Source: Phymatolithon calcareum (lineage: Eukaryota; Rhodophyta; Florideophyceae; Hapalidiales). Taken from it: DNA of 64,000 nt. The notes beneath the pieces were generated by a model that saw nothing but the letters and a program-made list of their open reading frames with translations, was not told the origin of the DNA and ran no database searches. Both the position numbers and the translations under genes were made by a program. Position 1 is the first letter of the stretch. Each line of letters begins with the position of its first letter. This document shows positions 30,103 to 40,987 of this stretch, piece by piece. The DNA lies in contig OZ345374.1 of NCBI GenBank assembly GCA_977006965.1, positions 248,001-312,000 of the forward strand, written 5' to 3'.

Positions 30103-33100
30103 TCAAGGACGACTATCTCCGCTTACTCCAACTGTGATGCATCTAAGTCTTCTCTTCTTGCAAATGTTTTCCACCTGGTTCTGCAAGGCCGCAATATGTG
30201 GGACATCTGCATCTTCCCCATAAATGCGGCGCCTCATGGACAGGCTGGCTCGGTACTCCGACTCCGCTCCATCAAACTCCCCCTTTTCTTCCAGTATAAT
30301 TCCCAACTGGTGCAGCGAGGATGCAATATGTGGGTGATCTGCATCTTCCCCATAAATGCGGCGCCTCATGGACAGGCTGGCTCGGTACTCCGACTCCGCT
30401 CCATCAAACTCCCCCTTTTCTTCCAGTATAATTCCCAACTGGTGCAGCGCGGATGCAATATGTGGGTGATCTGCATCTTCCCCATAAATGCGGCGCTCCA
30501 TGGACAGGCTGGCTCGGTACTCCGACTCCGCTCCATCAAACTCCCCCTTTTCTTCCAGTATAATTCCCAACTGGTGCAACGAGGATGCAATATGTGGGTG
30601 ATCTGCATCTTCCCCATAAATGCGGCGCCTCATGGACAGGCTGGCTCGGTACTCCGACTCCGCTCCATCAAACTCCCCCTTTTCATCCAGTATCCTTCCC
30701 AACTGGTGCAACGAGGATGCAATATGTGGGTGATCTGCATCTTCCCCATAAATGCGGCGCCTCATGGACAGGCTGGCTCGGTACTCCGACTCCGCTCCAT
30801 CAAACTCCCCCTTTTCTTCCAGTATCCTTCCCAACTGGTGCAACGAGGATGCAATATGTGGGTGATCTGCATCTTCCCCATAAATGCGGCGCATCATGGA
30901 CAGGCTGGCTCGGTACTCCGACTCCGCTCCATCAAACTCCCCCTTTTCTTCCAGTATCCTTCCCAACTGGTGCAACGAGCCTGCAATATGTGGGTGATCT
31001 GCATCTTCCCCATAAATGCGGCGCTTCATGGACAGGCTGGCTCGGTACTCCGACTCCGCTCCATCAAACTCCCCCTTCTTTTGCAATATCGTTCCCAAAT
31101 GGTGCAACGAGCCTGCAATATGTGGGTGATCTGCATCTTCCCCATAAATGCGGCGCCTCATGGACAGGCTGGCTCGGTACTCCGACTCCGCTCCATCAAA
31201 CTCCCCCTTTTCATCCAGTATCCTTCCCAACTGGTGCATCGAGGATGCAATATGTGGGTGATCTGCATCTTCCCCATAAATGCGGCGCCTCATGGACAGG
31301 CTGGCTCGGTACTCCGACTCCGCCCCATCAAACTCCCCCTTTTCTTGCAGTATCCTTCCCAACTGGTGCATCGAGGATGCAATATGTGGGTGATCTGCAT
31401 CTTCCCCATAAATGCGGCGCCTCATGGACAGGCTGGCTCGGTACTCCGACTCCGCTCCATCAAACTCCCCCTTTTCTTCCAGTATCGTTCCCAACTGGTG
31501 CAACGAGGATGCAATATGTGGGTGATCTGCATCTTCCCCATAAATGCGGCGCTCCATGGACAGGCTGGCTCGGTACTCCGACTCCGCTCCATCAAACTCC
31601 CCCTTTTCTTCCAGTATCCTTCCCAACTGGTGCAACGAGGATGCAATATGTGGGTGATCTGCATCTTCCCCATAAATGCGGCGCATCATGTACAGGCTGG
31701 CTCGGTACTCCGACTCCGCTCCATCAAACTCCCCCTTTTCTTCCAGTATCATTCCCAACTGGTGCAACGAGCCTGCAATATGTGGGTGATCTGCATCTTC
31801 CCCATAAATGCTGCGCATCATGGACAGGCTGGCTCGGTACTCCGACTCCGCTCCATCAAACTCCCCCTTTTCTTCCAGTATCCTTCCCAACTGGTGCAAC
31901 GAGGATGCAATATGTGGGTGATCTGCATCTTCCCCATAAATGCGGCGCATCATGGACAGGCTGGCTCGGTACTCCGACTCCGCTCCATCAAACTCCCCCT
32001 TCTTTTGCAATATCGTTCCCAAATGGTGCAACGAGCCTGCAATATGTGGGTGATCTGCATCTTCCCCATAAATGCGGCGCTCCATGGACAGGCTGGCTCG
32101 GTACTCCGACTCCGCTCCATCAAACTCCCCCTTCTTTTGCAATATCGTTCCCAAATGGTGCAACGAGCCTGCAATATGTGGGTGATCTGCATCTTCCCCA
32201 TAAATGCGGCGCTCCATGTACAGGCTGGCTCGGTACTCCGACTCCGCTCCATCAAACTCCCCCTTTTCTTCCAGTATCGTTCCCAACTGGTGCAACGAGC
32301 CTGCAATATGTGGGTGATCTGCATCTTCCCCATAAATGCGGCGCTTCATGGACAGGCTGGCTCGGTACTCCGACTCCGCTCCATCAAACTCCCCCTTTTC
32401 TTCCAGTATCCTTCCCAAATGGTGCAACGAGCATGCAATATGTGGGTGATCTGCATCTTCCCCATAAATGCGGCGCTCCATGGACAGGCTGGCTCGGTAC
32501 TCCGACTCCGCTCCATCAAACTCCCCCTTCTTTTGCAATATCGTTCCCAAATGGTGCAACGAGCCTGCAATATGTGGGTGATCTGCATCTTCCCCATAAA
32601 TGCGGCGCTCCATGTACAGGCTGGCTCGGTACTCCGACTCCGCTCCATCAAACTCCCCCTTTTCTTCCAGTATCCTTCCCAACTGGTGCAACGAGGATGC
32701 AATATGTGGGTGATCTGCATCTTCCCCATAAATGCGGCGCCTCATGGACAGGCTGGCTCGGTACTCCGACTCCGCTCCATCAAACTCCCCCTTTTCTTCC
32801 AGTATCATTCCCAACTGGTGCAACGAGCCTGCAATATGTGGGTGATCTGCATCTTCCCCATAAATGTCTGGGTCATGCAGTTCAGTGTTGTCGAAATTTT
32901 CGTTGCCCTGTAATTGTGTATGGACGAGGCAGGTCGCAAAACACATTCTGCGCTTTTTTTTTGTTTTCCAATTATTCAGGGCACAGCGAGCATCACTTTC
33001 TGCCCCGTCGTTGTTACCACGTGACATGCGCGCCTGGGAGCGAGAAATAAGATAGCGGCTTGAGATTCTCTCAATATATTCTTTTCTTGTAGAACTACAT

Positions 33101-35787
33101 TTTCTGCCATCTTTGAAGAAACGCAACAAGCGGCTGGTACAAGAGCGAGCTGCCGGCTCAGACAGTGGAGAACAAAGGAAACCAAGTACCGCAGTGCACA
33201 GTGTTTCCGCTTCGACAAACCGTCCACTCGAGATCAGTGCGCTCGTTGCGAATAAGGCTAGCGGCTGCGTTATTTCCAAAAATATGTGTTCCTCCGTACC
33301 TGCGAGCTTACGGTCATTAACGTGACCCAACACAACGGCCACCGCATGTGGCAAAAGTGCTAGAATTTCTCGTCTTGGCAACTCCAGCAACGAATCGAAA
33401 CTAGAAGCTTCCATACCTCGATCGCGCAGAATTGTATTGTGCACAGCACGCAACGCAATCTCTTGACAGGCGCCGTTCTCCGTCGAACATAAACTCACAT
33501 CATATCGCACGTACCGCCTGATCAGTGCGTGCAGTGCGAACGACTCACGCTCGGTTGTCTCACTCAATAGCGATGAGCTGTTCACCAAGTTTCGCTTGAT
33601 GATGTTGAGAAACGGAAGACTCGAATCACTATCAGCCAGCTTGTCACCAGTGCACTGTTTCACAAGGCACTTCATAAGACATTTCGGCACTTCTTCGACT
33701 CCCAGCATCGCTACGGTGCGGATTACACGCCTTGAATCGTCGTCCAATGCCTCCATGTTCACTTTCCATGTAGTCCAGATCGCTTTCTGGTAACTTCCCA
33801 CGGTACCAGACTCTATCGCTTCCTCCAGCACTTGCGACAGGTCTCTCCACTGCACCTGGTACTTTGCAAAATAGTCCTTAAACGATATTGACATATTCCG
33901 GACATAGCTCCCGGCTTGAACGAGCGCTAGCGGTAATCCAGCAAGTCCATGACTGTGATGCCCGCCGGCAAGGTCAGCAAGTGCACGATATTCAGTCACA
34001 TTCTCATCTTTTAGCTTGTCCATGTCACAGAAAACTTGTGCGTCATCTTCTAAGCCCCTTGGCTTTCCCTTTCCCCATCTCCACAGCACAGCCATGGCAT
34101 CTTTCACATTGAGGGGCTCCAGCTTCATCACTTGATCATCAGTTACTCCACGCCAAAGTCCGCGATCTCCGCGCCGCGACGTCACAAGCATCCACCCACA
34201 ATTCGGTATGGCAAGCTTGGCGACATCTCCAAGAACCTCACCGCCATCCTTACTGTCCGCGTTGTCAACACATAGCAGCCAGCGTCCTTCAACCTTTTCC
34301 AATGCTCTCCGTAATGAAGACACTACCGCACGACTACAGCTTTTGTCTCCCTCCGGCAACGCGCACTGACCAAGACGCTCAGAAAAGTCCACGAATGACG
34401 ACAAAACTTTTTCCTTGTTTCCATCTGCAGTCACCCAAAAAATACCACCGGGCACAAGTCCCTGTTCACGCGCAAACTCTGCAAACGACACCATTAGTTG
34501 AGTCTTTCCTGCACCGCCGTATTGAGTAATAGCACCACTTCCATGGCGCTCCAATATGCGCAGCAAGTTCTGTCGCTCCTCGCTCCGACCAACAAAGAAA
34601 GGTGACAGGTTGGGGGGTTGTACAATATTCCCAAGCACACCGCTGCTTTCGGAAGTCATATTTTGGTTTACGATGAGTCTCTGAGCTACGATATCTCGGA
34701 TGTTGAGTGCCACGACCACCGATGTACGCAACTTTGTAGCCTCCAATTCTGTGTCAGTCACCACTTTCGCGCTCCATGCTTGCATAATCCACTTCTTCAT
34801 CAACTGCTCCTCTATGTTCCCGAGAGTCTCCATGCAGCGCTCTTGGACGGTAAAAACGTGATTCAAACGCAAGTCGTCTATTGCCGCCTCTGGGGCTACC
34901 AGAACCATCGCGCAATCAGACGCATATTTTAACAGAAAAAAGAGCTCCGAGTGCAGCTTTGGCAAAGATTCGCGACCACGATAAGCCTCCGACACCATAT
35001 ATATACATCTCGCAGTGATTGCAGCCACTTGGAACATAGCACCCACGATGGTAAAGCATTTCGAAAGCTCCGCAACTGTGTTCGCAGTCTCCATCGCACT
35101 GCCCGCATATTCCCTGGCGACTTTGACAATATTGGCAACGGTGCCGACGCTCTCTGGAATCAGGGATACACGAGCCCACGTCTCAGCGGTTCCAATCATC
35201 GACGAGACGGCTTCATTTGCATCGGTGTTCGATGTTTCACCAACAGCGCAGATTGACTCCACCTTATCGTAGATTACGCGGCCGAGTTCACGAACAATGG
35301 CGCTGTGCCGGTCCACAGTCGCACGCTGCGCAAGTATCCTCCATGGCGCAATGCGGACGCGCAAAGCGATGACCCAGTCCTCCATCTCGCTGTCTGAGTT
35401 GGCGACAATTACGATGGTGCTCACGCGTTTTTTATTTCGACGACGTCCTCGGACGCTGAGGGCGGGGCGGCCGTCGGTGTTGCCTTGAAACGAGCACATC
35501 GCGAGCTCGACGTCGGCCCAAGTGGCGTCGGCGTCCAAACGGTCCAGCGCGAGATACGGATCGCCGCGAAAGTCCAATAGTGTGCGCGGTGGCGCGGCCT
35601 TAGGTACAACATACTTCCAGCGCAGGTTGTATGCAAACGCCAGCCAAACCTCTCGTGCAGAAGCCTGCGGCGACATCGCCAGGTCAGTCGACATATACAC
35701 CCACGCGCGCGGGAAAAGGTTCGCCACTGGCTGCCCTGAAGGAGCTGAAGGAGCTCCAGCCCCCGACTCCTCCAACGAAGAGCTCAT
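30103..35787 (-). CDS. STAND receptor: N-terminal helical domain, NB-ARC, TPR array (NLR-like)
   Basis: An unbroken 1894-residue frame from a clear ATG. Residues about 1-150 include a Ser/Pro-rich start and a beta-rich segment ending EMEDWVIALRVRIA, possibly PH-like. Residues about 150-390 form an all-helical region that may be a four-helix-bundle signalling domain. The NB-ARC ATPase follows: VGR near 399, P-loop ITQYGGAGKTQL near 425, kinase-2/Walker B RWLLCVDNAD near 505, TSRR near 530, GLPLALVQAGSY near 618. After a winged-helix/linker region come 20 complete 44-residue kinesin-light-chain-type TPR units (residues about 976-1855) and a degenerate last unit. The family oligomerises on ligand binding by the repeats, using ATP or ADP as the switch; ligand and output are unknown. 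Confidence 0.9.
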   Translation of the reverse strand: MSSSLEESGAGAPSAPSGQPVANLFPRAWVYMSTDLAMSPQASAREVWLAFAYNLRWKYVVPKAAPPRTLLDFRGDPYLALDRLDADATWADVELAMCSFQGNTDGRPALSVRGRRRNKKRVSTIVIVANSDSEMEDWVIALRVRIAPWRILAQRATVDRHSAIVRELGRVIYDKVESICAVGETSNTDANEAVSSMIGTAETWARVSLIPESVGTVANIVKVAREYAGSAMETANTVAELSKCFTIVGAMFQVAAITARCIYMVSEAYRGRESLPKLHSELFFLLKYASDCAMVLVAPEAAIDDLRLNHVFTVQERCMETLGNIEEQLMKKWIMQAWSAKVVTDTELEATKLRTSVVVALNIRDIVAQRLIVNQNMTSESSGVLGNIVQPPNLSPFFVGRSEERQNLLRILERHGSGAITQYGGAGKTQLMVSFAEFAREQGLVPGGIFWVTADGNKEKVLSSFVDFSERLGQCALPEGDKSCSRAVVSSLRRALEKVEGRWLLCVDNADSKDGGEVLGDVAKLAIPNCGWMLVTSRRGDRGLWRGVTDDQVMKLEPLNVKDAMAVLWRWGKGKPRGLEDDAQVFCDMDKLKDENVTEYRALADLAGGHHSHGLAGLPLALVQAGSYVRNMSISFKDYFAKYQVQWRDLSQVLEEAIESGTVGSYQKAIWTTWKVNMEALDDDSRRVIRTVAMLGVEEVPKCLMKCLVKQCTGDKLADSDSSLPFLNIIKRNLVNSSSLLSETTERESFALHALIRRYVRYDVSLCSTENGACQEIALRAVHNTILRDRGMEASSFDSLLELPRREILALLPHAVAVVLGHVNDRKLAGTEEHIFLEITQPLALFATSALISSGRFVEAETLCTAVLGFLCSPLSEPAARSCTSRLLRFFKDGRKCSSTRKEYIERISSRYLISRSQARMSRGNNDGAESDARCALNNWKTKKKRRMCFATCLVHTQLQGNENFDNTELHDPDIYGEDADHPHIAGSLHQLGMILEEKGEFDGAESEYRASLSMRRRIYGEDADHPHIASSLHQLGRILEEKGEFDGAESEYRASLYMERRIYGEDADHPHIAGSLHHLGTILQKKGEFDGAESEYRASLSMERRIYGEDADHPHIACSLHHLGRILEEKGEFDGAESEYRASLSMKRRIYGEDADHPHIAGSLHQLGTILEEKGEFDGAESEYRASLYMERRIYGEDADHPHIAGSLHHLGTILQKKGEFDGAESEYRASLSMERRIYGEDADHPHIAGSLHHLGTILQKKGEFDGAESEYRASLSMMRRIYGEDADHPHIASSLHQLGRILEEKGEFDGAESEYRASLSMMRSIYGEDADHPHIAGSLHQLGMILEEKGEFDGAESEYRASLYMMRRIYGEDADHPHIASSLHQLGRILEEKGEFDGAESEYRASLSMERRIYGEDADHPHIASSLHQLGTILEEKGEFDGAESEYRASLSMRRRIYGEDADHPHIASSMHQLGRILQEKGEFDGAESEYRASLSMRRRIYGEDADHPHIASSMHQLGRILDEKGEFDGAESEYRASLSMRRRIYGEDADHPHIAGSLHHLGTILQKKGEFDGAESEYRASLSMKRRIYGEDADHPHIAGSLHQLGRILEEKGEFDGAESEYRASLSMMRRIYGEDADHPHIASSLHQLGRILEEKGEFDGAESEYRASLSMRRRIYGEDADHPHIASSLHQLGRILDEKGEFDGAESEYRASLSMRRRIYGEDADHPHIASSLHQLGIILEEKGEFDGAESEYRASLSMERRIYGEDADHPHIASALHQLGIILEEKGEFDGAESEYRASLSMRRRIYGEDADHPHIASSLHQLGIILEEKGEFDGAESEYRASLSMRRRIYGEDADVPHIAALQNQVENICKKRRLRCITVGVSGDSRP
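30223..32862 (-). repeat. Array of 20 tandem 132-bp TPR-coding units
   Basis: Each unit encodes 44 residues starting YGEDADHPHIA and ending in M-x-R-x-I. Variation is confined to a few codons: unit positions 12 (G/S/C), 16 (Q/H), 19 (R/T/M/I), 22-23 (EE/QK/DE/QE), 39 (S/Y) and 41 (R/E/K/M). Combinations recur in different units (for example the HHLGTILQKK form in units 3, 6, 7 and 14), which points to repeat exchange or conversion. Confidence 0.95.
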
Positions 35788-35912
35788 GGCGGTTGCCAGG
35801 AACAGGTTCTGTACAATACCGCTCTCAACGAGGGTCTCTTGACGGTTCTAGACAGTCAAGGCTTTCTTGGGGTTACGAAGCTATGATATCCCGCAAACCG
35901 CTTGCGTTGGAT

Positions 35913-35935
35913 CAGGGGATAGTATACAGTATTAC
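35913..35935. repeat. Left half of the P-element target palindrome, with target duplication
   Basis: Together with 41639-41647 this restores an inverted repeat CAGGGGATAGTA / TACTATCCCCTG when the transposon and one copy of gtattac are ignored. Target duplication copies are 35929-35935 and 41632-41638. Confidence 0.75.
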
Positions 35936-36376
35936 CAGGGGAATGTTAAGGGGGGGAGAAACGCAGACCCGGTGTCATACCGCTTTTCCAAGATTATCAT
36001 TTATCGAGCCCGTTTGAAAGAGAAACATTAGGGCGAGATTGCATCATAAAAATACTAGAGAAATAGGAAAAAACCTACTTGTCTCATGCGAACATTAGGA
36101 GTTCCTAATGTAGCGGCAGCTCTCGTTGCTCGACTCGTTTCTTGGAAAGAAATAACTAGAATTAAGCTTGGTGGCAAGCGCCCAGAAGGGCACCGCGCTC
36201 AGTGCACAAACCGAGCCGGAAATATTTGCGGTAATCTGAAGCAGCTACTTTTAGCAGTTTCAAGTTTTTGGCGGGCATATTTCAAACTCTAGTGCGGACT
36301 CCCAAAACCAAACTCTTCGGACACGGATGAATGCAAAGAAGCTCACGCAGAGTGCATCTCCCTTCGTACGCTAACC

Positions 36377-37484
36377 ATGGACACAGAGGAAACAACCTCT
36401 GGGGCCAGCACTTCATCCAACGAGCCCATACTTCACTCCGCCCCTGCATACCGGACTGGCACACTGCGATACACAGCTCGCGTGGCGACAATTTCTCGGA
36501 GTCGGTCCAGACGGCGACACTACGCGTTTCACCTCAGGGGACGGAACATCGGACGACACTGCGACTACAAGCGACGGCGACAGCTCTCCGTCAGAGCCTA
36601 CCACGCGCACTTCAACCGCAAGCCCGGCCCCCGAAAATGACATTGACACGACGCTCGCGCCTCACAGCTGCACACTAAATGTCGCCGCTCCCATACGTGC
36701 GGCCGACCCCTGCCCGGCTCCACGTTCGTCCGCAACAACTAACACAAGCTCGCCTCGAGTTTCGTCCCGCATCTTGCCCACCAGAGGACGCCTCCCTCAA
36801 GACATCGTTCGAGAGCTCAACGTGGCTTGGAACGCGGCAGGGCAGCAAGTCCCAACTGACGAAGCCATGCTGGAGCTCGGGGCACAATTCGGCATGGCAA
36901 ACGTTCCGCGGCTGCGCAAATTTTTGGTCGACAAAACGCGTCGAGTCCGGCGGCAACGGCATCATGAAGAAGGGACCACGCAAACCCTTTCCTTTGACGT
37001 ACAATGCTTGCAAGACGTGCAGCGCTTTCTATTCCCCAAACCCATCGTCGACGAAAACTGCCCCACAATACAATGCGGACTCTGGCACATATTGCGCCTC
37101 GAAAACGTTGGTGGTCTGAAAGACGTCGGCCACGAACTACACGCTTTATTTCGCACGCCAAGCGGCCTCAGCGCTCTACGAAACTATCAACATACCTACT
37201 GGCTGCAGCTCCGCTCCGAAATGATGGTCCTCTCTTCTGTTGGCGCCACTGCAGCCAAGCACGGGGCTGCCAACCTGGAGTTTCGACTTCGACTCCAGTT
37301 CCCGGACACTCACGCTCATTTCAACTTCGGGACCATATGCAAGAGGCTCGCGACACGGCGGGCGCAGGCAACCATCGGAGATGAACTTGCTCTCGCCGTC
37401 GGTCGAAGGCAAATGTCTGCAGTCAACGAAAGAGTGCGCCAATCCCTCCGTGCACGTCGCGATCAGATTAACACCCGTCAGTAA
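36377..37484 (+). CDS. Accessory ORF of the P-type element, function unknown
   Basis: The main frame ends at 37484 and is open from about 36390; its first in-frame start in the computed translation (36774) is a TTG, not ATG. A nearby ATG at 36377 (MDTEETTSGASTSSNEP) is in another frame, so a small intron or frameshift near 36500 is needed to join them. The N-terminal part is acidic and Ser/Thr-rich. The region from LPQDIVRELNVAWNAAG to LRKFLVDKTRR has a helix-turn-helix-like, faintly homeodomain-like pattern. The rest is helical and basic. It could be a DNA-binding accessory protein; no family is assigned. Confidence 0.4.
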
Positions 37485-37540
37485 ACTATCGTTGTAATTG
37501 AGTGCAACAACTCATCGCTCCACGCCCCCACGATACTAGC

Positions 37541-40500
37541 TTATCCTTCTCTCTGTTCCCAAGCTAAAGCGGTTCGGGTAGCTGCAGTGGCGGATTTGAC
37601 CGCCAGCCGGGAACGCAATGCCACTGTCGCGTCCAGCTGCAAAGAGGACTTTGAAACCGATTGCTCTTCACATCGCGCGTTCAGAGTTCCTTGAAGACTT
37701 TTACAGGACGAATTCGTGAAGCGGACTACAATGCGACGAAATACATCACTCACAGAAGTAGTCTGCTCTTGCCTCGCACACTCACTCTGGAATAAACGCG
37801 CAATAAATATCGGCAACCGATGCAATTCGCTCCTGTTCCTTACAACATGCTCAACAGCATGGTGCCGCAGCACAACGAGAGAACAAAATACATGGAGGAC
37901 GGCCGCTGTCGGATATGTCAATCCATCGTGTCTCTCAACTTCCCTTATGTCGTCGTACCTCTCGGCCAACCGCATCGGCGAGTGCGACGGCAACGACCAT
38001 GCCGTTATTTGTCGAAGATCGCAATGCGCAGCACTCAACTTTTCCCGCTCCGTTTTGCGCAGTTTCGTCGGATCCCCCTGACACATTGCGTCTAACTTGT
38101 TTATCTGCTTCGTCAACTTGTTACGCTCGATGGCAACAACGGCGCCACACACTCTCGCCGTGACCTGCCTCGTCCGCATATCGAGCGCCAATCTGTCTGC
38201 TCCATTTGCAATCATTGCAATTTCTGAGATCATCGCTTCATCTCTGTCAGCGCTCCGACGAACAGAACACAGGGCTCTTTGCGTTGATGTATTTGATCCT
38301 ACAAATTCCTTGCCTACAATTGCACCAGCAAGGAAAACTTCGTTCAACAAATCATAGTTCCGTTCTGGCTCCATATTCCCCTTCAAGCATCGCAGTAGCT
38401 GGCTGCTCGCGCCCCTCGTTGACTGTCGTCGCAGGCCCTGCACAAGCTGCTCCATGGTCGGATTGTTGCTCCCGCCGTTCGTTTGGCGTAAAAACGAAAA
38501 CAGCGACTCCAGGGGGTCTGTCGATATGCGCGTTAGTAGCACATACCCACCCACTGGTTTCGCTAGAGTTTCTCTCAAAATAAAGCAACGCATCGCTACT
38601 GAAGTCGAGAAAAGCTCTGCCCATACTGTTGACTTGCTGTTCGTGCGTCCATTTATAAGCTGCTCCTCGTAGTACGCCTCCAGTTCCCTCATCAAGTCAA
38701 CAGTACCAGTTTCATATGTTGTTAATGCAGTCGGCAGAGGTGCCTTGCGCAGCAGATTCAGTTTGTGCCATCTAGCGACGTCAAATCGCGAGCGGCCAAT
38801 TTCAAGGTGCCGAGCGAGCGCCGACAGTTCGCGTCGCAGCTCCCGGGACTCGGCCTTCGCAGCTTTGAGCTTCAGCGCAGCGATGACGCGCCCGCTGTAC
38901 ACAGCGAGAGCTCCTGGGACAGACATCTTGCCCCAGGAGCTCAGAGTGACAAACTTGTCCGTCAGCAGCGGTTCTTGCTCGGGGAGACCACTGAGCTGCG
39001 CAGCCTTGTCCTCTGCCCTAAGTGAAACCAAGTGTTTCCAGTTGAGGTGTACGAGCCCTTCAGCGTCGCGCACTTCGACGTGACGACGGCGACTTCTCGT
39101 GGAGTAGAGCAAGTTGCGATCCCTCTTCAGAAGATGCGCGGGATCGCCGCAGAGCAAGACCGCCTCTTTCGAATATGGATCTCGTAAGTAGACGGGAAAC
39201 CTAGCGTGTGCGCGCGCAACGCTGCGGAGCAGCTCGGCTGGGACCGAGGTGGTTTCGAAAAGTGCAAGCGCTATGCGGTTCAGTAAGTGTTGTGACGTTG
39301 CGAACATGTGAACGACGTCGGTGCCGTCGCTGGTGCTGTTCGCCGAGTCGCAAATTCCCACAGGGCTGTCACGCAGAGTATCGAGGGAGAACGGCAGGTC
39401 AACGGCAGAGTGGGACGGTGGCGGGGCGTCTTCGTCGATGGCGGCGAGGGACCTGAGCCCCTTGACCACAGGCGTAGCGGCATCAAAACAAATGGCTGCA
39501 GGTTTGATGTTGTTACAGTCCAAATTCTCGAGTACCTCGTTTAGCACTCCAACGTAGTCGAGCGAGCTCATCGCGGACGGACACGGTGCAACTCGGACGA
39601 CGTGTTTGACCCCACTGTGAACGATGGATAGAAGAAAAACTTCAGCCGTGCAGGCAAATTCAATGTTCTGAAGGTCAGGTTCCTTTAGGACGTAGTGCGC
39701 TAACGAGTCACGCTGCTCAACGAAGCCAACAAACGTGTTGAGTTTTGTCCAAACTACGCCCTGACGCACGTGTATTCCATCGTGCTGGATGAGTACGCGT
39801 CGTGGAATTGCAGGATGCGCGTCTAAATATTCCGCGAGCCGCTGTACGCTTTTAGTTGAGGAGAATAGTAAATCTCGGGAATCGATGCTGGCCACTCGCT
39901 GAATAGATGCGACCGATGGGACTCCGACTTCTGAGGACATGAACTTGTAAGTGTGCAGACCTATGCGAGTTTGCAAATTGGAGAAGAAGGCGAGGTCCGT
40001 GTCAGTCCACCTCCAGCGATTCTTCGATCTCGTACTGTTCTCCAAAAAAGAAGAGACAAAGTTCAGCCCAACCACAGGTGCAATTCATTTGTTCTTTGCA
40101 CGGCGCACGCATTCAGCGATTAGGTCTGACGTGGGAACAGTGGCTGGTATCGAAACAGGGGTGTCGGTGGTCGAGGGTTGGTGATGGTTGTGGTAGACGC
40201 GATGAGGATCGTTGCCAGTTACGAGCATGTGATGCTGGTGTAGTCGTTCGTTTGCTTGACGAAGTCGTTTGCATTCCTTGTGTGCTTCTGTGAGTGCTTC
40301 CTTGGACACCTCCAGGCGCTTTCGAAGGCGAGTGACGTAGTCGCTGGCGGTGTACGATGAAGGGGCAGGGTTGGGATTTGTTGGGGGCGCCGCCACACGA
40401 GGCAAGAAAAGTACTGGGTTGTGTGCGGGTTGGAGTAGGGGAGCGGGACGGATTTTAGCCAGTGCGAAATGACCGATCAAGTGCTCTGTGAGCCAATTTG

Positions 40501-40987
40501 GCTTTGCGCTGTGAAGGAGGTCTGTTGGCGAGACCCAATCGCTTGTTGATCGACGCCCACTCTCGGCGGCAAAGCGCTGCAAACAGACGCGAAGGCAGTC
40601 GCCTGTGACCACCGGCAGAGTGACGGCATCTGAACATTCCGTAGATGGGGATTCTGGACTTGGATCCGAGCCGCCCATGATGTGCCAATGCAATGCGCTG
40701 TTCGGTCCGATTAAGCTCCGCACATGTACCCAGCGAGCTTCCGTTGCGACTTTGCTTCTGAACGCGATATGAAGACCGTCTGGGATGTTGAGGGTGACGG
40801 CCGGTCTGCCAACAGAAATGCGATAGGAGGAAAGCGCCCAACATTGGTTCGGTTGAAGGACAGGAGCTGTCCCAAGCTGAATTACATAAATGCGTCGTTT
40901 CGTTGTAGTACCGTGGAAGAGTACCACGGCACGCACTGATGTAGGGAGCATTTGAGGGCGAGGAGAGGACTGTGGCACCGTAGACAT
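37541..40987 (-). CDS. P-element-type transposase with one in-frame UGA
   Basis: A single frame starts at the ATG at 40987 and runs for 300 codons to a TGA at 40087-40085. It continues in the same frame for 847 more codons to 37541. The first part ends in a coiled coil (YVTRLRKRLEVSKEALTEAH), the usual position of the P-transposase leucine zipper; I see no clear THAP zinc finger before it. The second part has P-superfamily hallmarks: LIQHDGIHVRQG (first catalytic Asp region), CGDPAHLLKRDRNLL (the 'DPPHLLK' block) and DPLESLFSFLRQTNGGSNN followed by PTMEQ (the 'LE-x-FF-x-IR ... NNPT' block with the catalytic Glu). If the TGA is real the copy makes only a 300-residue N-terminal protein, unless it is read through or spliced out. 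Confidence 0.8.
40085..40087 (-). other. In-frame TGA separating the two halves of the P transposase
   Basis: Codons around it read AAC AAA TGA ATT GCA CCT. Both sides are in the same phase, so one base change would account for it. No consensus intron around it is obvious. Confidence 0.85.

Noticed and set aside
30223-32862. CRISPR-like or satellite array
   Set aside because: Units are contiguous without spacers and encode TPR helices in a receptor; not CRISPR and not a satellite.
29950-32913. 987-codon plus-strand open frame with repeats
   Set aside because: It is antisense to the TPR array. A 132-bp unit is a multiple of three, so any frame free of stops in one unit stays open through all units.
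30585-33050. 821-codon plus-strand open frame
   Set aside because: Same cause: second antisense frame of the TPR array; no known domain.
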